A stretch of 46,090 bases of DNA from Lachnospiraceae bacterium (GTDB lineage: Bacteria > Bacillota > Clostridia > Lachnospirales > Lachnospiraceae): NCBI GenBank assembly GCA_017619635.1, contig JAFZRZ010000044.1, forward strand, positions 1-46,090, in the 5' to 3' direction. A model generated the notes under the pieces. The model saw only the letters and a list, made by a program, of their open reading frames with translations. It was not told where the DNA came from and made no database searches. Below are positions 16,740-27,810 of the stretch, piece after piece. Numbering within the stretch: the stretch's first letter is position 1; every line of letters starts with the position of its first letter. Both the position numbers and the translations under genes were made by a program.

Positions 16740-17894
16740 TTAACGCTCAAACATCAGATTGATATCAACTTCTCCCTTTATACCGTTCACACTGCCGGCT
16801 GAAGTATACTGCCAGATGTCAAATTTATAAGGATAACGCAACGGAGTCCTGTAATAAGCGAACCATTTACGATAAACCTCCAATTTATATATATCGGTCA
16901 TTCGCATATGACTCTTAAGATTGCCATAGATCATAGGCTCGTATCCAGCCTCTTTTACCCTTTCACAAAAGGCGATCACAATATCTGTTCTCTCCTCCGG
17001 AGTGAGATTTTTTGTCCTGCTCTTTGAAGGATTGGATGACTGTTCAACATCTATGACTATCGGAAGCTGTATATCAACTTCATACTCCTCAAGCAGATCT
17101 ATAACAAAATCAGCCTCTTCTTTTCCTTCAGCCACTGATTTTGCTTCGGTAAAGAAATATACACCGGCGTCTATACCGATCTCATTACATGCCTTGATAT
17201 TATCCTCAAATTTCTCGTCTTCAACGATCTTTCCGGTTTCATATCCTCTGTAACCACATCTGATAAAGGCAAATTCCATACCGTCTTTTTTTACTTTTTC
17301 CCAGTCTATATCTCCCTGGAATTTCGAAACATCTATACCTTTTTTTACTGTGACTCCGTCACCTACATAATCAACATCGCCTTCTGCTTCACCGGTCTCT
17401 TCGTTTACTACCGGGTATTCAAAACATTCAGGGTCAAGATCATGTTTTGCCAGAGTCTCATCAACATCAAAAAAATAATATCCTGATGAATCCGGTACAA
17501 CGATCTTTTCTGCATAAACATTCTCGAGTATGGTAAGAACTCCGTCACCCTGTTCAAACATTTCAAGGATTTCATCTTTTAATTTCTGACGGCCTTCATC
17601 CGATTTTCCCTGTTCTGCATTGTTTATGGCTTCAACTACAAGCTGGTTGGCGGCCTCATTTGTTATATAATTACTGTTCATATCAGCGATAAGCTCATCT
17701 CTTTCCACGGTAAGCTCATCAATCTGCGCCTGCTGCCTTATCTTCTCATAATAAAGCATGGCATTGAACGATATGGATACGATCAAAAGAAGTGCCAAAA
17801 GATAAAATGCAATAAGTCTGTTCCTGCGTCTTTTTCTGGCAATCCTTCTTTTTTCATGTATAAGGTCGTTGTCAAATTCTGTATCTCTAGTCAT
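16740..17894 (-). CDS. Membrane-anchored GH25 muramidase-like protein
   Basis: About 384 residues: a basic cytosolic N-terminus (RRIARKRRRNR), one membrane anchor (about 31-50), a coiled-coil-like stretch (about 50-125), a linker, and a GH25 domain (about 187-384). Catalytic markers are GIDVSKFQGDIDW and LPIVIDVEQ, whose Asp and Glu are the acid/base pair. GH25 enzymes cut the MurNAc-GlcNAc bond of peptidoglycan; anchoring suggests wall remodelling rather than lysis. The frame is open to 17948, but ATG 17892-17894 overlaps the antiporter stop by 8 bp (ATGACTAG) after a purine-rich site, giving a coupled start. Confidence 0.88.
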   Translation of the reverse strand: MTRDTEFDNDLIHEKRRIARKRRRNRLIAFYLLALLLIVSISFNAMLYYEKIRQQAQIDELTVERDELIADMNSNYITNEAANQLVVEAINNAEQGKSDEGRQKLKDEILEMFEQGDGVLTILENVYAEKIVVPDSSGYYFFDVDETLAKHDLDPECFEYPVVNEETGEAEGDVDYVGDGVTVKKGIDVSKFQGDIDWEKVKKDGMEFAFIRCGYRGYETGKIVEDEKFEDNIKACNEIGIDAGVYFFTEAKSVAEGKEEADFVIDLLEEYEVDIQLPIVIDVEQSSNPSKSRTKNLTPEERTDIVIAFCERVKEAGYEPMIYGNLKSHMRMTDIYKLEVYRKWFAYYRTPLRYPYKFDIWQYTSAGSVNGIKGEVDINLMFER

Positions 17895-19110
17895 CTTCTC
17901 TTTCTTTCTTGTACAGGAATGCGGCATGATCTCTGTTGCTCTCGCCATCCTTGCTGTAGAGCAGTTTTAAAACGATAGGAGTTGAAATTGAGGAAACTAT
18001 GATCAAAAGGATCACCGATGTGAAATATACAGGATCCATAAGTCCCACTGAAAGTCCCTTCTGAGAAACAATAAGTGCCACTTCTCCTCTGGTCATCATT
18101 CCCACACCTATCTTTGCGGAATCATTCAGATTGAATTTGCAGCATTTGGCAACTGCTCCACAACCTATAATCTTGCATAACAGGGCTACGATGACAAAAC
18201 CGATCGAAAACAGGAATATGTCCATATTCAGATTCTCGATATTTGTCTTTAATCCAATACTGGCAAAGAATATGGGTCCAAAAAGCATATATGAATTGAT
18301 ATCCATCTTCTCTGCTATGTATTCTGAGTCCTGTATTGAACAAAGTATGATACCTGCCAGATATGCTCCAGTGATATCTGCTATTCCAAAGAAGTATTCA
18401 GCGATAAATGCCATTGCAAAACAATAAGCCAGTCCAGCAATAGGTATTCTTCTGGTATGCGGATATCTGTTGTCGAACCATTTGAATACCTTATATGAGA
18501 TGAAACCGACAACTATCGCAAATACAAAGAACAGAATCGTTGAGATCACGACACTGACAGGCTTTGCTTCGGGATTTTTGAATCCTATGACGAATGTGAG
18601 TACTATGATACCTATAACATCATCTATTATGGCAGCACTTATTATCGTGGTCCCGACTTTACCTTTGAGTTTTCCAAGCTCTTTTAATGCCTGAACAGTG
18701 ATACTTACACTTGTTGCCGTCATGATACATCCGATAAAAACAGCCCTGTAAAACTGCTCGGTTCCTACTGCTGACCATCCGTAGTAGCACATATAATAGA
18801 CCGTTCCTCCTGCAAGTGCCACAAAAACACCCGCAAGTGCTACAAAAAATGCGGCAAGTCCGGTTTTTTTCATCTCCTTGAGGTCTGTCTCAAGTCCAGC
18901 GGAAAACATCAGAAGGATAACACCGATCTCAGCCATTTTTGTCAAAAAATCTGACTGTACAACAACATTCAAAAAGCAGGGTCCTATGAGCAATCCGGCT
19001 ACTATCTCACCCACAACCTGCGGTGCCTTACATTTACGTGCAACAATACCGAAGAATTTGGCTGCGATCACTATGATAGCCAGATCCTTCAGGATCATAT
19101 ACGATTCCAT
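17887..19110 (-). CDS. Cation/proton antiporter, CPA2 (Kef/NapA-like) family
   Basis: A 407-residue membrane protein with about 12-13 hydrophobic segments and no C-terminal TrkA-N domain. Markers are the N-terminal APQVVGEIVAGLLIGP, GLETDLKEMKKTG, SAAIIDDVIGIIVLTF with adjacent Asp residues, and DITGAYLAGI. The paired Asp is typical of electrogenic Na+/H+ exchangers; ion choice is inferred. The start has a good AGGAG site. It overlaps the GH25 gene by 8 bp, so antiporter and muramidase are coupled, an unusual pairing that may link ion or pH balance with wall turnover. Confidence 0.88.
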   Translation of the reverse strand: MESYMILKDLAIIVIAAKFFGIVARKCKAPQVVGEIVAGLLIGPCFLNVVVQSDFLTKMAEIGVILLMFSAGLETDLKEMKKTGLAAFFVALAGVFVALAGGTVYYMCYYGWSAVGTEQFYRAVFIGCIMTATSVSITVQALKELGKLKGKVGTTIISAAIIDDVIGIIVLTFVIGFKNPEAKPVSVVISTILFFVFAIVVGFISYKVFKWFDNRYPHTRRIPIAGLAYCFAMAFIAEYFFGIADITGAYLAGIILCSIQDSEYIAEKMDINSYMLFGPIFFASIGLKTNIENLNMDIFLFSIGFVIVALLCKIIGCGAVAKCCKFNLNDSAKIGVGMMTRGEVALIVSQKGLSVGLMDPVYFTSVILLIIVSSISTPIVLKLLYSKDGESNRDHAAFLYKKEREDD

Positions 19111-19125
19111 AATATCTCCTCTTTT

Positions 19126-20538
19126 CTACACTATCCCGTTCAGTTCCTGATACAGGTTTTTTGCGAAACTGTCCGTCATACCGCATATATAGTCGGTTGC
19201 GAGAACGAGTCTCAGATATAGCTTTTCTTCCTCACTCTTTCCTTCAGAGAATACCTTGTATATCCTTCTGTAATCATCGGATATAAGAGCAACCACCCTT
19301 GTACTGACAACACTCATCTTCTCTTCGGTGTCGTAATTTATCACGGCTTCGACAAATCTGTCCAGCAAAAACTTAAATATCGTATCAGCCGCAATCTCCA
19401 GCTTGTATATCGGCATTGACGTAAATGAGTATCTGTATGCGATATCCCCGAGTATATCCATGATATCTTCTTCTTCTGTGCCGTAGAAAAGGTCAAAACG
19501 ATAGGTTCCGTCCATTATCTCACGATAATTGTTTATAAAACTGTCTGATGCAGCAAAGAGCATCTGTCCCTGTATGCTTATCACCCAGTTCTGAACTGCA
19601 TATACATCCGGTTTTTCCACTTTGTTTTTTACAGCCTTTTCATATTTATGCTCAAGCATGTCTATTGCTTTATGATAAACACTGCTCTCATCCTTGTATA
19701 TTTCCAAAGACTTAAGCTCATCCACGAGCTGAGCATAGGTGATACATCCTTTTTTTATTGAATCCTCTATATCAGCGGTCTTATAAGCAATATCATCTGC
19801 CGCTTCCAAAAGATAAGTTAACGGATGTCTGGACCCGTTGGTACCAACACTTTTCTGGATATCTTCAAAAATATCTTTTTCAGCATAAAGATAACCCATT
19901 TTTTTCGTCTTAATGTTACCACTTTTTTTATCAATATCAAGAGAAGAAACAGGATATTTTATGATCGTTGCCAAAAGTGCCTTTGTAAGGTTCATTCCAT
20001 GCTCATCCACAAGAAAATGAAGCTTGCTGACCACTCTTAAAGCCTGTGTGTTTCCTTCAAAATTGTAGAAATCCTGCTTCATCTGTTCTGAAAGCAAGGA
20101 ATCTACAGATTTTCCCTTAAACGTGAGCTTACTTAAGTTTTCTTTGAACCAGTCCTGTATCGCAGTCTCTCCAAAATGACCAAACGGAGGATTTCCGATA
20201 TCGTGTATGAGACCGGCACACTGCAAAATTGCGCAGATATCCTCTTTTTGCTGCACTCCGAATTCAGGATCTATGTTTCCTGCTATTATCTTCTCACCTA
20301 CATTTTGTCCAAGTGATCTTGCAAAAGAGCTCACTTCCAGAGAGTGAGTAAGTCTGGTCCTTATGAAATCACTCTTATCAAGAGGAAAGACCTGAGTCTT
20401 ATCCTGAAGTCTTCTGAATGCGGCACTTCCTATGATCCTGTGATAATCTTTTTCAAACTCGGTCCTTAGATCCCTTGAGGTCGTGCTTTTTGTTATAGTT
20501 CTTATCCTGTCACTACACAGTAATTGGTCCCAATTCAT
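19126..20538 (-). CDS. dgt: Deoxyguanosinetriphosphate triphosphohydrolase-like HD protein
   Basis: About 470 residues of the Dgt family, which hydrolyses dGTP (or other dNTPs) to nucleoside plus triphosphate. Metal-binding HD motifs are in TRLTHSLEVSSFARSLG and GLIHDIGNPPFGHFGE, and the N-terminal RTEFEKDYHRIIGSAAFRRLQDKTQVF is diagnostic. ATG 20536-20538 (MNWDQLL) is preceded by AAGGATAGAAAT, a good ribosome binding site. The longer frame to 20565 starts inside the gyrA terminator hairpin and is rejected. Placement beside gyrase fits nucleotide-pool control near replication, but that is inference. Confidence 0.92.
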   Translation of the reverse strand: MNWDQLLCSDRIRTITKSTTSRDLRTEFEKDYHRIIGSAAFRRLQDKTQVFPLDKSDFIRTRLTHSLEVSSFARSLGQNVGEKIIAGNIDPEFGVQQKEDICAILQCAGLIHDIGNPPFGHFGETAIQDWFKENLSKLTFKGKSVDSLLSEQMKQDFYNFEGNTQALRVVSKLHFLVDEHGMNLTKALLATIIKYPVSSLDIDKKSGNIKTKKMGYLYAEKDIFEDIQKSVGTNGSRHPLTYLLEAADDIAYKTADIEDSIKKGCITYAQLVDELKSLEIYKDESSVYHKAIDMLEHKYEKAVKNKVEKPDVYAVQNWVISIQGQMLFAASDSFINNYREIMDGTYRFDLFYGTEEEDIMDILGDIAYRYSFTSMPIYKLEIAADTIFKFLLDRFVEAVINYDTEEKMSVVSTRVVALISDDYRRIYKVFSEGKSEEEKLYLRLVLATDYICGMTDSFAKNLYQELNGIV

Positions 20539-20551
20539 ATTTCTATCCTTA

Positions 20552-20589
20552 AAAACGCAGATCAAAACTCTTGCATTGATCTGCGTTTT
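20552..20589 (-). terminator. gyrA terminator, partly bidirectional
   Basis: A 14-bp perfect stem (AAAACGCAGATCAA / TTGATCTGCGTTTT) with a 10-nt loop lies 11 nt past the gyrA stop. On the minus strand the T run leads straight into the AAGGA ribosome binding site of dgt, so dgt is separated from gyrA or expressed by read-through. Confidence 0.88.
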
Positions 20590-20600
20590 ATTGTGACATG

Positions 20601-23114
20601 TTATTGTTCTTCGGTAGTTTCTTCTTCTGCTGTCTCATAATCTATTGCTTCGACCTCGCCGTCTTCAGATATCTTTTCTCTGACTTTGGCTATCTTTGCT
20701 AAGATTACATCATTATCAAGATTTATCAGTTTCACACCTGAGGTTATCCTGCCGTAAGTATTGACATCCTTCATGGGTATCTGGATTATTATGCCTTCTG
20801 TGGTGATCATCATGATCTCATGTTCATCAGTCACAGCTTTGACACCCACAACATAACCTGTCTTTTCGGTTATCTTGTAACACTTAACACCCTTACCGCC
20901 ACGTTTCTGTACATGGAACTCATCGAGATCTGTTCTCTTTCCCATTCCTTTTTCAGATACGATAAGAAGTGAATCACCCTGATGATCGAGCTGCATTCCG
21001 ACTATCTCATCGCCGTCTGTAAGATTCATTCCGATAACACCCATAGCGCTTCTGCCGGTTCTTCTTACATCGGTTTCCTTGAATCTTATACACATTCCGT
21101 ACTTGGTTACAAGGAATATCTCAGATTCGGCTGTAGTAGTCTTAACTTCTATAAGCTCATCATCATCTCGCAAACCTATCGCAATAAGTCCGTTCTTTCT
21201 TATATTTGCATATTCTGTTACCGGTGTCTTCTTAACTGTACCGTTTCTTGTTACCATCATGAGGTTATGATCCTCATCGTATGTGGTAACAGGTATAACA
21301 GCGGAAATCTTTTCACCGGGATTAAGCTGTAAAAGATTTATTATCGCTGTGCCTCTTGCGGTACGGCTTGCTTCCGGTATCTCATAAACCTTAAGTCTGT
21401 ATACACGACCGTGATTTGTAAAGAACATCACATGATTATGGGTATTTGTCATAAGAAGATCTTCGATATAATCATCCTCTATTGTGGTCATACCCTTGAT
21501 TCCCTTGCCGCCTCTGTGCTGTGCATGGAAATTATCAACTGTCATTCTCTTGATATATCCAAGATTTGACATTGTGATGACAACGTTCTCGTTGGGGATA
21601 AGATCTTCCATTGTGATATCATATTCATCAAATCCGATCTGTGTCCTTCTGTCATCACCGTATTTATCAGCGATCTCCTGTATCTCAGTCTTTATTACAC
21701 CCAAAAGAAGCTTTTCATCTGCAAGGATAGCCTTTAATTCAGCTATCTTCTTTATAAGCTCGGCATGTTCATTCTCGATCTTTTCTCTCTCGAGACCTGT
21801 CAATGCTCTTAAACGCATGTTTGCGATAGCTTCTGCCTGGATATCGGTAAGACCGAATCTCTCCATCAATCTGTCTTTTGCTTCCTGAGTTGTCTTTGAA
21901 GAACGCATTATCTGAATTACTTCATCGATATTGTCGAGTGCAATGAGCAGACCCTGTAAGATATGATCTCTTTCCTCAGCTTTTTGAAGATCGAATTTAG
22001 TTCTTCTTGTAACAACATCCTCCTGATGCTTCAGATAATAAACGAGCATATCAAGAAGATTCATTACTTTTGGCTGATTATTTGCAAGAGCAAGCATTAT
22101 AACGCCAAATGTATCCTGAAGCTGTGTATGTTTATAAAGAGTGTTGAGAACTATGTTGGCATTTACATCCTTACGAAGTTCGATAACAACACGCATTCCG
22201 TCTCTGTCGGATTCATCACGAAGATCTGTGATCCCGTCTATCTTTTTATCTTTGTGGAGTTCAGCGATCTTCTCTATCAGTCTTGCTTTGTTGACCATGT
22301 AGGGAAGCTCGGTGATTATTATCTGATTCTTTCCGTTCGGAAGAGTCTCGATACTTGTGACACCTCTTACCCTTATCTTTCCACGGCCTGTTCTGTATGC
22401 TTCTTCAACAGCACGGGTTCCGATTATAACACCACCTGTAGGAAAATCAGGTGCTTTTACAAGCGGAAGGATCTCATCTATCTCAGTAGCTCTGTCTTCT
22501 TCTACCTTGTTATCAATGATCTTTACAACGGCACTTATAACCTCACGGAGATTGTGAGGAGGTATATTTGTTGCCATACCTACCGCTATACCGGTGGTAC
22601 CGTTTACCAAAAGGTTGGGATATCGGCTTGGAAGTATGGTAGGTTCTTTTTCGGTCTCATCAAAGTTCGGAACAAAATCAACGGTATCCTTGTTTATATC
22701 CGAAATGAGTTCCATTGATATCTTTGATAATCTTGCCTCGGTATAACGCATTGCCGCAGCTCCGTCACCGTCAACCGAACCAAAGTTACCATGTCCGTCT
22801 ACCAGAGGATATCTGAAAGACCAGTCCTGAGCCATATTTACCAAAGCTCCGTAGATCGAGCTGTCACCGTGCGGATGGTATTTACCCATCGTATCACCGA
22901 CTATACGGGCACTTTTTCTGTGCGGCTTGTCGGGGGTGTTATTCAGTTCGATCATCGAGTATAATACTCTTCTTTGAACCGGCTTCAGACCATCTCTTAC
23001 ATCAGGAAGTGCTCTTGATGCGATAACACTCATGGCATAGTCTATATAAGACGTCTCCATGGTCTTTTTTAAGTCTACATGTTTAATTTTGTCAAAAATC
23101 CTATCTTCCATCAT
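20601..23114 (-). CDS. gyrA: DNA gyrase subunit A
   Basis: An 837-residue gyrase breakage-reunion subunit. The N-terminal domain has [16 protein letters not shown], the quinolone-determining region [11 protein letters not shown] (residues 79-89) and the catalytic Tyr124 in AAAMRYTE. The C-terminal beta-pinwheel carries a GyrA-box-like [10 protein letters not shown] near residue 545 and a second QKRGGKGVK near 760. At the position of E. coli D87 this protein has Gly89; the E. coli S83 position is Ser85. Tandem ATGs open the frame (23112-23114 and 23109-23111) after GAAAGG. It follows gyrB by 15 nt. Confidence 0.98.
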   Translation of the reverse strand: MMEDRIFDKIKHVDLKKTMETSYIDYAMSVIASRALPDVRDGLKPVQRRVLYSMIELNNTPDKPHRKSARIVGDTMGKYHPHGDSSIYGALVNMAQDWSFRYPLVDGHGNFGSVDGDGAAAMRYTEARLSKISMELISDINKDTVDFVPNFDETEKEPTILPSRYPNLLVNGTTGIAVGMATNIPPHNLREVISAVVKIIDNKVEEDRATEIDEILPLVKAPDFPTGGVIIGTRAVEEAYRTGRGKIRVRGVTSIETLPNGKNQIIITELPYMVNKARLIEKIAELHKDKKIDGITDLRDESDRDGMRVVIELRKDVNANIVLNTLYKHTQLQDTFGVIMLALANNQPKVMNLLDMLVYYLKHQEDVVTRRTKFDLQKAEERDHILQGLLIALDNIDEVIQIMRSSKTTQEAKDRLMERFGLTDIQAEAIANMRLRALTGLEREKIENEHAELIKKIAELKAILADEKLLLGVIKTEIQEIADKYGDDRRTQIGFDEYDITMEDLIPNENVVITMSNLGYIKRMTVDNFHAQHRGGKGIKGMTTIEDDYIEDLLMTNTHNHVMFFTNHGRVYRLKVYEIPEASRTARGTAIINLLQLNPGEKISAVIPVTTYDEDHNLMMVTRNGTVKKTPVTEYANIRKNGLIAIGLRDDDELIEVKTTTAESEIFLVTKYGMCIRFKETDVRRTGRSAMGVIGMNLTDGDEIVGMQLDHQGDSLLIVSEKGMGKRTDLDEFHVQKRGGKGVKCYKITEKTGYVVGVKAVTDEHEIMMITTEGIIIQIPMKDVNTYGRITSGVKLINLDNDVILAKIAKVREKISEDGEVEAIDYETAEEETTEEQ

Positions 23115-23129
23115 GATACCTTTCGGTCT

Positions 23130-25094
<1,965 letters not shown>

Positions 25095-25113
25095 TCATTT
25101 ATTTATTATCAAA

Positions 25114-26214
25114 TTATTCTGAAATACTTCCGTTTGTTACCCTGAATGTCTTGTTTATCTCAAATCTGTTGTTCACAAATTCATCCAATCCGGTACAGGT
25201 TATTATAGTCTGTATATTTCCTATGCTGTTTAACAGGAAATTTTGTCTGTTACTGTCAAGTTCCGACAAAACATCATCCAACAGCAGGATAGGAGTATCT
25301 TTTGTTATCTTTTTTACAAGTTCTATCTCTGAAAGCTTGAGTGAGAGAGCAGCAGTACGTTGTTGACCCTGGGATCCGTATTTTCTGATATCTATCTCAA
25401 TGCCGTTTGTGCTCTCACTTTTTACATTGAAAGATATGTCATCTCTATGAGGACCTATAGTAGTCATCTTAAGTCTTATATCCTTATCATGACTGTTCAT
25501 TAGTTCCTCTTCATATCTGTCTATATCAGAATTTGGCTCATATATAAGTCTTAATTCTTCTTTATCACCCGAAAGATTTTTATGAATAGAGTAGATTATT
25601 TCATTTAACTGATAAATAAACTGTTTTCTTCTCTCTATTATCTTACTTCCATATGATATCAGCTGTTTATCCCATATACTCAAGGTATCTTTAAGTTCTG
25701 GATTAACAAACAGGTTTTTTAAAAGATTATTTCTCTGATTTACTATCTTATTGTAATTATTCAGGTTATAAAGATAGAAACTGTCTAACTGACAAAGTTC
25801 AATATCTATGAATCTTCTTCTTTCTGCCGGACCATTCTTTATAATGCTTAAATCTTCAGGAGAGAAGAAAACTATTTTTGTAAGACCGAGTAATTCGGCG
25901 GCTTTTTTTATTTTTACACCATCTATTGCTATACCTTTGGATTTACTGCTCCTAAGATGCATGTCTATCCTGGTCTCTATATCATCTTTTTCAATGATGG
26001 TCCTTATATGAGCTTCCTGTTTACCGAATCTTATTATCTCTTTATCTTTACTTAATTTATGAGATTTTGTAGTGGCAGACATATATATTGCTTCAAGTAT
26101 ATTTGTCTTACCCTGGGCATTATCTCCATAAAGGATATTTGTTCCTTTATCCAGATTAAGCAGAAGAGATTCATAATTACGATAATCACTTAATTCAAGA
26201 GATTTAATAATCAT
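25114..26214 (-). CDS. recF: DNA replication and repair protein RecF
   Basis: A 366-residue SMC-like ABC ATPase that loads RecA at gaps with RecO and RecR. Walker A is GDNAQGKTNILEAI (residues 30-43), the signature motif is KYGSQGQQRTAALSLKLSE (near 285-300) and Walker B is PILLLDDVLSELD (near 315-328). The N-terminal LSDYRNYESLLL is typical. The ATG is 3 nt after the stop of the S4 protein gene, so the order dnaN-S4-recF is tightly coupled. Confidence 0.97.
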   Translation of the reverse strand: MIIKSLELSDYRNYESLLLNLDKGTNILYGDNAQGKTNILEAIYMSATTKSHKLSKDKEIIRFGKQEAHIRTIIEKDDIETRIDMHLRSSKSKGIAIDGVKIKKAAELLGLTKIVFFSPEDLSIIKNGPAERRRFIDIELCQLDSFYLYNLNNYNKIVNQRNNLLKNLFVNPELKDTLSIWDKQLISYGSKIIERRKQFIYQLNEIIYSIHKNLSGDKEELRLIYEPNSDIDRYEEELMNSHDKDIRLKMTTIGPHRDDISFNVKSESTNGIEIDIRKYGSQGQQRTAALSLKLSEIELVKKITKDTPILLLDDVLSELDSNRQNFLLNSIGNIQTIITCTGLDEFVNNRFEINKTFRVTNGSISE

Positions 26215-26217
26215 TAT

Positions 26218-26430
26218 TTATTGCTCTATTTTAATAAGATCATCTTTATATTCAACAACATCACCGGAATAAAGCTTTTTTCCACGTTGTGTTTCAACAG
26301 ATCCGTTAACTTTAACATAACCGTCATTTATTATGAATTTTGCATCAACTCCGGAATCAACAAGACCGGCAGCTTTTAAAGCCTGTCCTAGTTTTATATA
26401 ATCTTCTCTGAGTTTTATTGAATATTCCAT
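26218..26430 (-). CDS. S4-domain RNA-binding protein (YaaA/RlbA-like)
   Basis: A 70-residue protein that is almost entirely an S4 RNA-binding fold, with IKLGQALKAAGLVDSGVDAKFII then GYVKVNGSVETQRGKKLYSGDVVEY. The position between dnaN and recF is the standard place for B. subtilis YaaA (RlbA), which is linked to ribosome assembly. The ATG lies 6 nt beyond the dnaN stop. No other domain is present. Confidence 0.92.
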   Translation of the reverse strand: MEYSIKLREDYIKLGQALKAAGLVDSGVDAKFIINDGYVKVNGSVETQRGKKLYSGDVVEYKDDLIKIEQ

Positions 26431-26436
26431 GTATGA

Positions 26437-27546
26437 TCAACCTACACTATTGAAATTAACCGGAAGTACAAGATATATATAACTTTCTTTTTCATCTTTT
26501 ATGAAGCAGGGCGCTTTTGAATTAAACATATATATATCAATGTATTCATCATCTATTACTTTAAGAGCATCTATGACAAACTTTGGATTAAAGCCTATCA
26601 TAAGGCTCTTTCCTTCTTTCTTTATATCAATCACTTCATCCATGCTTCCTAAAGTTGAACTTATCTTAAGCTCCAGCTTTTCATCATCAATACTTACAAT
26701 TATAGGTTTCTTGTCACCTTCTTTAACAAGAAGAGTAGCTCTGTCTATACAATTGTAAAATTCTTTTTTATTGATAGATACTTTTGTCTCGTAATTATTA
26801 TTAAGCATCTGGTCAACTTTGAAATATTCACCTTCTATAAGACGTGATATAACAGTAGTCTCATCAAACTCAAATATTACATGCTTATCAGTAAAGAATA
26901 TATTTACATCATCTTCACTGCTTCCGCTAAGTATTTTGCTTATCTCATTAAGAGTTTTGCCGGGGATTATTACCTTCTGATCATTGTATTCATTCTTTAA
27001 TTCAATATTTCTTATAGAAATTCTGTGACCATCAAGTGATATTACACGAAGCTTATTGTCTTTTATCTCAAAAAGCTCGCCACCCATTATCTTATTGCTG
27101 TCATTTTCATCAATAGAAAAGATAGTCTGTCTTATTATCTCTTTAAGAGAAAACTGTGAGATGATAAGTGGATTCTGTTTCTTAACCTGAGGAAGATAAG
27201 AAAAATCTTCTCCAGATTTGCCCATGATAGTGAATTTTGCTTTTTCACATGTTATATAAGCCTTGTTATCATCATCTGTTTCAAGTTTAACAACACTGTC
27301 AGGAAGTTTTCTTACTATATCAAGAAGTATTTTTGCATCAATAGCAATTATTCCTTTTTCTATTATCTGTCCTTCAATGACAGTTTCTATACCAAGCTCC
27401 ATGTCATTAGCTGTAAGTTTAATGTTTCCGTTAGTAGAATCAACAAGGATACATTCAAGTATAGACATTGTAGTTTTGTTAGGTACTGCTTTTGATACTA
27501 TTGAAAGACCATTTAATAAATCAGATTTTTGACATAATATTTTCAT
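26437..27546 (-). CDS. dnaN: DNA polymerase III beta sliding clamp
   Basis: A 369-residue clamp of the usual three-fold repeat length. The family pattern is seen in SIVSKAVPNKTTMSILECILVDS (N-terminal), ISLDGHRISIR (middle) and the C-terminal YIYLVLPVNF (usual M-P-[VI]-[RK]-x replaced by LPVNF). It encircles DNA and tethers polymerase III; HolB from this window helps load it. The start has AAAGGATC upstream. It lies in the standard order dnaA-dnaN-S4-recF-gyrB-gyrA. The 246 bp separating it from dnaA carries origin sequences. Confidence 0.97.
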   Translation of the reverse strand: MKILCQKSDLLNGLSIVSKAVPNKTTMSILECILVDSTNGNIKLTANDMELGIETVIEGQIIEKGIIAIDAKILLDIVRKLPDSVVKLETDDDNKAYITCEKAKFTIMGKSGEDFSYLPQVKKQNPLIISQFSLKEIIRQTIFSIDENDSNKIMGGELFEIKDNKLRVISLDGHRISIRNIELKNEYNDQKVIIPGKTLNEISKILSGSSEDDVNIFFTDKHVIFEFDETTVISRLIEGEYFKVDQMLNNNYETKVSINKKEFYNCIDRATLLVKEGDKKPIIVSIDDEKLELKISSTLGSMDEVIDIKKEGKSLMIGFNPKFVIDALKVIDDEYIDIYMFNSKAPCFIKDEKESYIYLVLPVNFNSVG

Positions 27547-27599
27547 TTTGTGATCCTTTCTGGCCGTAAGGGCTGATTATATATATTATTGAATATTTT

Positions 27600-27810
27600 A
27601 AAAGTATTATTATTAAGGGATGTAAATAAGTGGAAAACCCTTATAATTGTTTATTTTACGATGTTTCTTAAAAAATTTTGTATGTGGATTTAAGGATATT
27701 AGTATGTTGATAATGTTTAATTTATCAACATTAAAAATATTAGTATAATTTAAATAAAATATTATCCACAAATTATTTACATATATTTCACATCAGTTTT
27801 GTGGATTTAT
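27600..27810. other. oriC: oriC part 2: DnaA boxes between dnaA and dnaN
   Basis: This AT-rich gap contains one perfect DnaA box TTATCCACA (27762-27770). An inverted pair with one mismatch each, TGTTGATAA (27705-27713) and TTATCAACA (27722-27730), has an 8-nt spacer. Weaker TGTGGATTT matches lie at 27683-27691 and 27800-27808, the last overlapping the dnaA 3' end. In B. subtilis the region downstream of dnaA holds the unwinding site. The strings A/T around 27731-27760 are a candidate here, but melting cannot be judged by eye. Confidence 0.75.

Noticed and set aside
20539..20565. Upstream extension of dgt
   Set aside because: It starts within the gyrA terminator hairpin; ATG 20538 is preceded by AAGGATAG.
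21963..22718. 251-aa plus-strand ORF
   Set aside because: Antisense shadow of gyrA; Cys/Phe/Tyr-rich composition without family features.
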